This document shows positions 1-5,373 of a stretch of DNA of 40,887 nt, in pieces. Numbering within the stretch: position 1 is the stretch's first letter; every line of letters starts with the position of its first letter. The translations under genes were made by a program, and so were the position numbers. The DNA comes from a virus: IMG/VR virus record IMGVR_UViG_3300033997_000571, positions 1 to 40,887 of that record. The stretch is one strand, 5' to 3'. The notes below the pieces were generated by a model that saw nothing but the letters and a program-made list of their open reading frames with translations, was not told where the DNA came from and did no database searches.

Positions 1-714
1 ATCGCGGCCGGCCCGAACGGCAGCGTGATCGCCGCCTGGACCGAGTACGACGGCGCGCTGTGGCTGGCGCGCTCGCGCAACAAGGGCGGCAGCTTCATGG
101 CGCCCCAGCGGATCGCGGGCACGGCCTCTTCTCCGGCGCGCGGCCCGGCGCTCGCCGTCGGCGACGGGGGCCTGGTCTACCTTGCCTGGACCGTTGGCGA
201 AGATGCGGACGCCGACATCCGCGTCGCCCTGTCGCGCGACGGCGGCGCCACCTTTGCGCCACCGGTCCTGACGGGCGCGCCGGGGGCGCGTGCGGATGCG
301 CCGCGCCTGGCGCTCGACCACGGCGGAGGGCTGCACCTGGCCTACATGGAACAAGCCGGCAAGGATGCGGCAGTGATCCGCTACGCGCGCGCCGGCAAGG
401 ACCTGCGCACGCTGTCCACGCCTGGGCGCGGCGCGACGGCGCCACAACTTGCCATCGACGGGCGGGATCGCGTGCATGTCACCTGGGAGGGCGCGGATCG
501 CAAGGGCATGTGGCACGTGGTCGACGCGGGCGCCGGCTTCGGCCGCCCTTCCTTCATCCCCGGCAGCGCAGAAGCGCAGGGACGCAGCGGCAGCCAGCAG
601 GGCATCCTGGGCAGCAAGCTGGCGGTGAACGTGGAGGGGCGCGTTGCGGTGGTCAACAGCAGCCTGGATCAGGGGCGCGGCAGCCGGGTATGGCTGGTGC
701 GTGGGAGGCCTTGA
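1..714 (+). CDS. Sialidase/BNR-repeat-like protein, 3' part (host gene)
   Basis: The open frame enters from the left edge in frame 1 and stops at 712-714, so only about 237 C-terminal residues are visible and the start lies outside. The protein is a run of short beta-strand-like repeats. One segment, ALSRDGGATFAPP, is a good Asp-box (S-x-D-x-G-x-T-F/W), the hallmark of BNR/sialidase-type beta propellers, and weaker copies flank it. An exo-sialidase-like or other propeller function is inferred; no catalytic residues can be assigned from this fragment. It lies outside the predicted prophage, ending nine bases before the tRNA-Gly remnant, and is taken as flanking chromosome. Confidence 0.75.
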   Translation: MAAGPNGSVIAAWTEYDGALWLARSRNKGGSFMAPQRIAGTASSPARGPALAVGDGGLVYLAWTVGEDADADIRVALSRDGGATFAPPVLTGAPGARADAPRLALDHGGGLHLAYMEQAGKDAAVIRYARAGKDLRTLSTPGRGATAPQLAIDGRDRVHVTWEGADRKGMWHVVDAGAGFGRPSFIPGSAEAQGRSGSQQGILGSKLAVNVEGRVAVVNSSLDQGRGSRVWLVRGRP

Positions 715-722
715 AGGAAGAC

Positions 723-767
723 TGGAGCGGGTGAAGGGGATCGAACCCTCGTCTTAAGCTTGGGAAG
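723..767 (-). other. attL: 3' 45 nt of tRNA-Gly(CCC)
   Basis: Read on the minus strand, this stretch starts in the anticodon arm (CTTCCCAAG, anticodon CCC). It continues through the T-arm (GAGGG-TTCGATC-CCCTT) and ends CACCCGC-T-CCA, the acceptor 3' strand, discriminator and CCA of a tRNA-Gly. The expected 5' half, beginning GCGGGTG, is absent upstream (768 onward), so the tRNA is cut in its anticodon arm. Tyrosine-integrase prophages typically insert here, leaving a 3' fragment at one end and an intact tRNA at the other. The integrase lies at the far end of the window (38255-39292), which fits. The exact crossover cannot be fixed without attR. Confidence 0.8.
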
Positions 768-913
768 TTGCACGGAGAATCCGTCAACCATGCGGCCTCG
801 CGGGTGATTTCCGCTCCACAAAATCCTTCCAGAAGCGCGCTTAAACATCAGTATTCATGCGGCGCTCAGCAACTTTGTGGAGCGGCGAAATCGGAACGAT
901 CGCTACCGCTCCA
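723..913. repeat. Four TGGAGCGG octamers around attL, including a 12-bp inverted repeat
   Basis: The octamer TGGAGCGG occurs at 723-730 (+), 811-818 (-), 878-885 (+) and 906-913 (-, inside the end of the next gene). The middle two extend to a perfect 12-bp inverted repeat, CCGCTCCACAAA (811-822) and TTTGTGGAGCGG (874-885), with 51 bases between. The first and second frame the tRNA remnant as an inverted pair. A direct repeat GCGGGTGA also occurs at 727-734 and 800-807. Beyond these repeats, the gene-free stretch 715-902 shows nothing coding. Integrase arm-type sites or a long hairpin are possible roles; both are inference. Confidence 0.6.
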
Positions 914-1196
914 CCATCACTGACCACTCCTGGATGTAGGCTGGGCCGGCGTCGCCCTGGGGCCTCTCCTCGCCCTTGAAGAGCATCCCGGTGCCGTGCA
1001 TGCTGACCAACTTGGCGTCGTACAGCGCCGGCAGCAGAGGATCGCCGACCTGGGAATCTGGTTTGCTAACGCTGGCCACGATGGCGCCGGCCAGGCCGTA
1101 CACGCGTACCTCGCCCTCGACGTAGCCAGCGCGCTGGATATCGTGCGTAGAGAGGCGCTTGCCGCCGCGCCGTAGCTGTTTCACTTTTCCGAACAT
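903..1196 (-). CDS. Small phage protein of unknown function, 97 aa
   Basis: The frame is open further upstream, but the ATG at 1196 (MFGKVKQLRRGG) is the first sensible start because it lies six bases after an extended -10 element (TGCTACACT). The protein has a basic N-terminus and no membrane segment, cysteines or recognised motif. I do not recognise the family. It is the outermost gene of the prophage on this side, separate from the lysis operon and with its own promoter-like sequence, the usual position of a moron or lysogenic-conversion gene. No function can be assigned. Confidence 0.6.
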   Translation of the reverse strand: MFGKVKQLRRGGKRLSTHDIQRAGYVEGEVRVYGLAGAIVASVSKPDSQVGDPLLPALYDAKLVSMHGTGMLFKGEERPQGDAGPAYIQEWSVMVER

Positions 1197-1261
1197 GGGT
1201 GGAGTGTAGCAGCGTTGATCTGGCTCAAGTCGGGCGGCCGAGGTGCTGCTACCCTGCCGCG
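1197..1261. promoter_or_regulatory. Divergent pair of extended -10 promoters, apparently leaderless
   Basis: The 65-bp gap between two divergent genes holds TGCTACACT reading left (minus strand, 1211-1203) and TGCTACCCT reading right (plus, 1247-1255). Both fit the extended -10 form TG-N-TAnnnT. Each hexamer is followed by only six bases and then the ATG of its gene (1196 and 1262), so a transcript would begin at or next to the start codon. No good -35 lies at 17 bp on either side. The arrangement is visible; promoter activity is inferred. Confidence 0.5.
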
Positions 1262-1501
1262 ATGCACACACGAACCGACCGCCGCACTGCAGTCCTCGTC
1301 GACCTAGCCGTGAACGTGGCTGCGTCCCACGGCGCCGCCGCCGGCGCCAATGTGCTGTTCCGCCTTGGCCTGCCGCTCGAGCTGGCCCGGCGCGTGCTGC
1401 TTAACCCAGAGGCGAGGCGTGGAGTAAAGCGGCCAAGTCCCGGCGCAACGCCGCCAGCTCGGCCTCAGCAGCCTGCAGGCGCGTCAACTCCTGCCGGCTG
1501 A
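1262..1501 (+). CDS. Small phage protein of unknown function, 79 aa
   Basis: The ATG at 1262 gives MHTRTDRRTAVLVDLAVNV, a basic start followed by an Ala/Val-rich helix and an LPLELARRVL segment. Small single-helix proteins of this look are common as lone morons beside phage lysis genes, but I assign no family. The gene runs opposite to its neighbours, and its Pro-rich 3' end overlaps the end of the minus-strand gene at 1401-1589 by about 100 bases. No Shine-Dalgarno is visible; the start sits six bases after an extended -10. The C-terminal third could be read-through sequence of little importance. Confidence 0.5.
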   Translation: MHTRTDRRTAVLVDLAVNVAASHGAAAGANVLFRLGLPLELARRVLLNPEARRGVKRPSPGATPPARPQQPAGASTPAG

Positions 1502-1589
1502 TCATCTGCAGTGGCGAGAGGTCGTCCGGAGCGCGATGGACGTCGCACACGTGCGCGACACCCTTGTCGGTGATGGCATGGAATTCCAC
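1401..1589 (-). CDS. Small coiled-coil protein at end of lysis operon, 62 aa
   Basis: Translation probably begins at the GTG at 1589, two bases after the TGA of the DUF1353 gene, although the frame is open further upstream. The N-terminal half is mixed (EFHAITDKGVAHVCDVHR). The C-terminal half is a charged heptad-like helix (ELTRLQAAEAELAALRRDL) that would form a coiled coil. It is the last gene of the minus-strand lysis unit. There is no signal peptide or membrane segment, so it is not an obvious Rz-type spanin. Function unknown. Confidence 0.55.
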   Translation of the reverse strand: MEFHAITDKGVAHVCDVHRAPDDLSPLQMISRQELTRLQAAEAELAALRRDLAALLHASPLG

Positions 1590-1591
1590 AG

Positions 1592-2011
1592 TCAGCCCGC
1601 CGCGACGTAGTGGCCCGCGCCCGCGACGCGCACCCCCAGCCACATGGCCGCGCGGCGCACCGAGAACCAGCCGCTGGCAACAGCCTTGGTGATTCCCGAC
1701 TTGCCGGTAGTGCTGGCGTCATCCAGGGCGGCGAGGGCCTCGCGGAAGAGGGCGTCGGCCTGCTCCCGGCTGATCGACTCCTTCCCGCTGTAGGCGTAGT
1801 CATGAACAACCGCCGCCGCGTCGCCCACCCCACCGAACAGCAGGTAGGCCAGCGGAAGGCGCGGCACGCTACCTAAGTCCGTCTCGAACCCGGCCGGCAC
1901 AGTGATAACGCGGCCCAGACTCTCCGATTCGAACTCCAGCGGGTGAGCCAGGCGCTTGAGGCTATCGCTCACGTGAATGAGAACGAGCGCGGTGAGGAAC
2001 CGGCTTTTCAT
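1592..2011 (-). CDS. DUF1353 family phage protein, 139 aa
   Basis: The ATG at 2011 (MKSRFLTALVLIHV) overlaps the TGA of the preceding lipoprotein gene as ATGA, so I prefer it to upstream starts. The pattern VITVPAGFETDLGSVPR, then AVVHDYAYSG and REQADALFREAL matches the DUF1353 family, small proteins common in phage lysis/tail-end regions. The VPAGF-TDLGSVP and VHD-Y motifs are the conserved ones. Biochemical function is unknown. It is part of the lysis transcription unit and translationally coupled to its neighbour. Confidence 0.8.
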   Translation of the reverse strand: MKSRFLTALVLIHVSDSLKRLAHPLEFESESLGRVITVPAGFETDLGSVPRLPLAYLLFGGVGDAAAVVHDYAYSGKESISREQADALFREALAALDDASTTGKSGITKAVASGWFSVRRAAMWLGVRVAGAGHYVAAG

Positions 2012-2133
2012 TTTTCGGCAGCCTTCAGGTCCGCTGCCAGGTTGTCGGTCTTGTAGCTGGCCTTCCACTCGAACTTCAGGTTCGCGCAGCCGGCAAGCGT
2101 GACAAGCAGGGCGAGTGCGAGGATCTTCTTCAC
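2008..2133 (-). CDS. Small lipoprotein in lysis cassette, possible outer-membrane spanin subunit, 41 aa
   Basis: A GTG at 2133 follows a strong ribosome binding site (AAAGGAG, seven bases upstream) and encodes MKKILALALLVTLAGCANL, a classic lipoprotein signal with lipobox LAGC and mature Cys16. The remaining 25 residues are charged (FEWKASYKTDNLAADLKAAEK). Its stop overlaps the next ATG (ATGA). Size, lipobox and the position directly after the endolysin fit an o-spanin/Rz1-like role, but no matching inner-membrane Rz partner is visible nearby, so the spanin label is inference. Confidence 0.75.
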   Translation of the reverse strand: MKKILALALLVTLAGCANLKFEWKASYKTDNLAADLKAAEK

Positions 2134-2135
2134 GG

Positions 2136-2594
2136 TCAAGCTCCTTTAAGGTTGTCGTACTGGGACATGGTCCGGCCGCGCATGATCGCGATCAGCAGCT
2201 CGGCATACTTGGGATCGGTGGCGTAACCGGCCTTCGTCGCGGCGCACGCCCAGCCTTCCCCCGTCTTCTCCTGGAAGCAGGCGGCGTAGCGCGGATTGGC
2301 CTTGAAGAACGCGGCGTAGTCAGCCATACAGGCCTCCAGCGTCGCGTAGGCGCGGAACTTGTCGTCCACCTTCGTGCGCACGCCTTTGATGAATTCGTGC
2401 GTGGTGACGGTGACGGTCGGGCCTTTCCACTTCGGGCCCGGCTTGATGCCGAACAGGTTGTTGCCCGGCGCGCGGGCGCCCCAGCCGGACTCCAGCGCGG
2501 CCTGGGCCAGGATGAAGCTCGCGGGGATGCCCGTGGCGCGGTGCGTGGCTTGGGCGGCCGGCAGCAGCATGGCAATGAAGGCGCTGGGCGGCAT
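2136..2594 (-). CDS. Endolysin, FlgJ-type glucosaminidase (GH73), 152 aa
   Basis: The protein reads as a compact glucosaminidase domain: PASFILAQAALESGWGAR carries the catalytic Glu35 (A-x-x-E-S-G-W-G), followed by NNLFGIKPGPKWKG and later FRAYATLEACMADYAAFF and YATDPKYAELL, the order seen in FlgJ/GH73 muramidase-type enzymes. It would cleave the glycan backbone of peptidoglycan at lysis. There is no signal peptide, so export should depend on the holin gene just upstream. Start at 2594, three bases after the holin stop; the lipoprotein gene follows two bases after its own stop. Confidence 0.88.
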   Translation of the reverse strand: MPPSAFIAMLLPAAQATHRATGIPASFILAQAALESGWGARAPGNNLFGIKPGPKWKGPTVTVTTHEFIKGVRTKVDDKFRAYATLEACMADYAAFFKANPRYAACFQEKTGEGWACAATKAGYATDPKYAELLIAIMRGRTMSQYDNLKGA

Positions 2595-2597
2595 GAG

Positions 2598-2843
2598 TCA
2601 GCCCTTCCAGTGCGATGCCAACCAGGTCAGAAAGCCGCCCAAGGAACCGGCCGCTCCGCCAACGACCATCAGAGTGCGCCATCCGCCCTGTGCCTCATGC
2701 ATGGTGCGCAGTACTTCGTCCAGCTTGTCGTGCAGCTGCGCATTCGTATCGCGAAGATCCGCAACAGCAGCTTTCAGGTGTGCGACTTCGACCTGGATTG
2801 TCGCGACCGCGATGGAGTTCTGTTGCTCAGTGGTAGGGCCCAT
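2598..2843 (-). CDS. Holin-like membrane protein, 81 aa
   Basis: Residues 10-50 form a long amphipathic helix (IQVEVAHLKAAVADLRDTN). A single hydrophobic segment follows (about 55-77, TLMVVGGAAGSLGGFLTWLAS) and a short basic tail, the architecture of XhlA-like one-TM holins and holin accessory proteins. The gene starts the lysis cassette, just ahead of the endolysin. The ATG at 2843 is preceded by GAAAGG. Its promoter is probably the dyad element at 2885-2926. A holin role is inferred from topology and context. Confidence 0.75.
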   Translation of the reverse strand: MGPTTEQQNSIAVATIQVEVAHLKAAVADLRDTNAQLHDKLDEVLRTMHEAQGGWRTLMVVGGAAGSLGGFLTWLASHWKG

Positions 2844-2884
2844 GGAACCTTTCAGGGAAAATCGAGAGGGTGCTAGAAGCTCAC

Positions 2885-2926
2885 AGTTTCCTGTTGTGCC
2901 CGTCTCATTTCCAGGAAAGTTGAGAC
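2885..2926 (-). promoter_or_regulatory. Late promoter site 1 (lysis unit): 25-bp dyad plus -10
   Basis: The dyad at 2902-2926 has outer arms GTCTCA and TGAGAC and matches two other sites at 15408-15432 and 21105-21129 in length and arm sequence. On the minus strand it ends 11 bases before GAAACT (2890-2885), which occupies the -10 position. The dyad would cover the -35 region, as for Mor/C-type activators. It lies just downstream of a terminator and 59 bases upstream of the holin ATG, so it should start the lysis transcript. This copy is the most degenerate of the three. Confidence 0.65.
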
Positions 2927-2940
2927 TATTTCGATGGACG

Positions 2941-2964
2941 CAAAAAAGCCTGCCGAAGCGGGCT
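2941..2964 (-). terminator. Rho-independent terminator of the tail unit
   Basis: On the minus strand AGCCCGC-TTCG-GCAGGCT forms a seven-pair stem with one C-A mismatch and a stable UUCG loop, followed by six T (2947-2942). It lies 22 bases after the stop of the last tail gene (2986) and before the lysis promoter element. Confidence 0.85.
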
Positions 2965-2985
2965 GGATGGTGAGGCCGAATGCAG

Positions 2986-3456
2986 TCAGGCCGCCGGGGC
3001 GAACGGCCCGGAATACTCGATGCCGAGCTCGGGCAGCTCGGCGATCAGTTCTTCGTGCGTCGGCGCCGGCCGGGTACCAGCCTTCACGGCGGCCAGCATC
3101 GCCTCGCAGGTTGCCCAGCACGCGGAGCGCCACGCGCGGAAGGCCTGGCCCTCGGCCTGGTAGCGGGCCACGGCCGGCTCTTCGGCGTAGGTGATGACGC
3201 TGATCAGGTTGTCGTAGCCGAACGAGATTGCGCGGGCATCCATGTGCCGCTGCACGGCGGCCATATAGGCGGCAACGATCTGCGCCTCGGTCGGCTCGAC
3301 AGGCTCCGTCGGCGCCGGGATAATCTGCTCTCCGTCCCATAGGTCGCCGATCGATGCGCCTCCCGCGTCAACCAACTGCACCCCGGGGAGCGCATCCAGC
3401 GCCTCGATTTCGATGATGTTGTCGACCGTGCCGTCGACGATGATTGCTGCACGCAT
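2986..3456 (-). CDS. Tail-fibre-associated protein (assembly chaperone candidate), 156 aa
   Basis: The start at 3456 is set by an excellent ribosome binding site (AAAGGAGG, six bases upstream). The N-terminus (MRAAIIVDGTVDNIIEIEAL) and a middle block rich in Pro, Glu and Ala, followed by YMAAVQRHMDARAISFGYDN, resemble small proteins found directly after phage tail fibre genes that assist fibre folding or cap the fibre tip (XkdW/DUF4376-like style). The resemblance is by pattern only. It directly follows the Gly-rich fibre gene and closes the tail transcription unit before a terminator. Confidence 0.6.
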   Translation of the reverse strand: MRAAIIVDGTVDNIIEIEALDALPGVQLVDAGGASIGDLWDGEQIIPAPTEPVEPTEAQIVAAYMAAVQRHMDARAISFGYDNLISVITYAEEPAVARYQAEGQAFRAWRSACWATCEAMLAAVKAGTRPAPTHEELIAELPELGIEYSGPFAPAA

Positions 3457-3466
3457 AGCGCCTCCT

Positions 3467-4462
3467 TTAGTACTCAACGATGACTGCGCCAGCAGCGCCG
3501 GGCGAGCCACCAGAGTTGGCCCCGCCATATGGACCGCCCTGGCCCGGAGCAGTCACTGGCATTCCAGATGAGGTGAACGACATGGTTCTCGCGTACAGCG
3601 AGTCCCCCAACCTACCACCAGGAACGGTCAAATCCCCGTTTGCAGTAGTCAACGTCGTCAGCCCAGCACCGCTCACCGTCGAACTTCCGCCCAGACCGCC
3701 GAGTTGGTTTGACGACTCGCTCCCTCCGACGCCGCCGCCGCCGACAGTCAAGGTGTAGGCAACGCCCGGCGTAACTGCGCGAATTGAAATGCTCGCGTCT
3801 CCACCGATCCCAGGGTCCAACGAATCATAAGCAGCACCACGGCCACCATTGATGACCGTGAACTTCGCCTTCGTAATCCCTGCCGGCGCAGTCCAGATTT
3901 GCGTGGTACGCGCAACCACCATGTTCGAGAATCCATTCGCTCCCGTGTCCCCCTTGTCACCGTTTCGCGTGAACGACAACAGCACCAAGTCTTCGGCGAC
4001 AAACGCAGCACCGCTCGACTGGATGCATGCGACCGTGAGCTGGCGATAGCCCGCCGGAGTGGCCAGCGCGCTGACGCTGAACAGGAGGAACTGGGTGGGA
4101 TCGCCCAGCTTCTCCACGCGCAGATTGCCGCGGACAGCGCTGGTCGATGCGACGAACGTGCCGATCAGGGAGGTGTAGTCGACCGTGTCGGCGCCGAGCA
4201 CATCCAGAGCGATCGCCGTCGCCGCGCTTTGCGCAGCTGCGTTGAGACGCAGGTAACCTGGCGCCGGATCTGCCATCGTCGTGCTGCTGGCGAAGCGGTA
4301 GATCATCTTGTTCGCGCTGCCTGCGGCGATGGCACCCATTTGACCCGCCAGGGCATTTGCCTCGGTGGCGAACTTCTGGATGCCGCCTGCGAACAGAGCA
4401 TCGACATCGCCCTTGAACGTCGGCGAGGTGCGGTCAAGCTGGGGTATGAGGCTAATTGCCAT
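3467..4462 (-). CDS. Tail fibre protein with glycine-rich tip, 331 aa
   Basis: The N-terminal third (MAISLIPQLDRTSPTFKGDV) looks like a virion-attachment region. A short collagen-like stretch (GDKGDTGANG, near residue 170) leads into a C-terminal domain packed with glycine blocks (GGGGVGG, GGLGGSS, GQGGPYGGANSGGSPGAAG) and ending AVIVEY. Gly-rich C-termini ending in a beta strand are typical of receptor-contacting fibre tips. It is coupled to the gene upstream (shared base at 4462) and followed by its likely accessory protein. Confidence 0.7.
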   Translation of the reverse strand: MAISLIPQLDRTSPTFKGDVDALFAGGIQKFATEANALAGQMGAIAAGSANKMIYRFASSTTMADPAPGYLRLNAAAQSAATAIALDVLGADTVDYTSLIGTFVASTSAVRGNLRVEKLGDPTQFLLFSVSALATPAGYRQLTVACIQSSGAAFVAEDLVLLSFTRNGDKGDTGANGFSNMVVARTTQIWTAPAGITKAKFTVINGGRGAAYDSLDPGIGGDASISIRAVTPGVAYTLTVGGGGVGGSESSNQLGGLGGSSTVSGAGLTTLTTANGDLTVPGGRLGDSLYARTMSFTSSGMPVTAPGQGGPYGGANSGGSPGAAGAVIVEY

Positions 4463-5373
4463 CAGTCGAGTCCTTCAATTTCAATGGTGAGCAAATGGTG
4501 ATTGGGGTACGGCACCGCGATGCCGAAGTCTTTGTAGAAGCCGTAGGTAATCATCGGTTCATAGCCGACCTGGTCCGAGCCGATGTAGATGCATGGGGTC
4601 GCCCTCAGCGCCGCCAGGGTTCGATAGATTCTGTTGAAGCTCGCCGTCTCCGTGTACACCTGGAGATTGCTTCGTTTGCTATAGCTGCGCTCGAGCACAT
4701 CCATGTTGCCGAAAGCATCTCGCTCCTTCCGGCTGTTGTCGATGATCCCGACCGAGGCGCCGTATTGTGTGTGCCCTACCTCGATCACTTTCCCCACCTG
4801 AAGCACGCCGATGCCCACGCCGCTGGTACCGGCCAGGCGAATCGTCAGCTCTCCAGTCAGGAAGTGATCAGGAAGCGTGGTCATCACCGAGTCGCTCAGT
4901 TGCTCGTAGTCAGCGAAGAACCAGTCGTAGACGCTTCCGATCGTGGTACCGTCGAGAGAAACCGTCTTGGCGAAGACAACGGTTCCGCCCGGGGCATCCC
5001 GCAACGTGACCTCCAGCTGTCGGCCGGTCAGTTCCAGGGCGCCCAGCCCGGACACGGCGCCAGGCCGCAGGGCCACCGTAATTTCCGTTGCCGCAGTGGT
5101 CATGGTGCCGACCTTCCGGTCGAACATCGCCCAGCGATTCGTCGGGCCGATGTCGAGCCAATTGGTCGAGTCGTTCTCGGGCGCCGTCGAGGAAGTGCCA
5201 GCGATGAGGCGCTCGTACTTTCGATGTGTCGAGGTGCGAATCGCCACAGCCCCTTTCGCATAAGACTTGGTCGACACCCACACCTCTTCGCCTGCAGCCG
5301 GCTCCGGGACCGAACTACTGACCAGCATCGCGGCCGTGATGACGGTCGGCTTGATGATCTTCATGCCGCTCAT
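4462..5373 (-). CDS. Distal tail protein candidate, 303 aa
   Basis: It follows the tape measure with an ATGA overlap (5373/5370), the place where distal-tail or baseplate proteins are encoded. The sequence is beta-rich. It has a segment (EEVWVSTKSYAKGAVAIR, then YERLIAGTSSTAPENDSTNWLDIG) that resembles carbohydrate-binding-like modules of tail proteins, and a long C-terminal region. I do not recognise an exact family. Lambda M, L, K, I and J homologues are not visible in this prophage, so this protein may take over part of the tail-tip role; that is inference. Confidence 0.55.
   Translation of the reverse strand: MSGMKIIKPTVITAAMLVSSSVPEPAAGEEVWVSTKSYAKGAVAIRTSTHRKYERLIAGTSSTAPENDSTNWLDIGPTNRWAMFDRKVGTMTTAATEITVALRPGAVSGLGALELTGRQLEVTLRDAPGGTVVFAKTVSLDGTTIGSVYDWFFADYEQLSDSVMTTLPDHFLTGELTIRLAGTSGVGIGVLQVGKVIEVGHTQYGASVGIIDNSRKERDAFGNMDVLERSYSKRSNLQVYTETASFNRIYRTLAALRATPCIYIGSDQVGYEPMITYGFYKDFGIAVPYPNHHLLTIEIEGLD

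Noticed and set aside
723-818. A complete 96-nt tRNA-like RNA (acceptor pairing TGGAGCGG with CCGCTCCA)
   Set aside because: The outer arms pair, but no correct D-arm or anticodon arm follows, and the tRNA-Gly 5' strand GCGGGTG is missing; the fragment reading is simpler.
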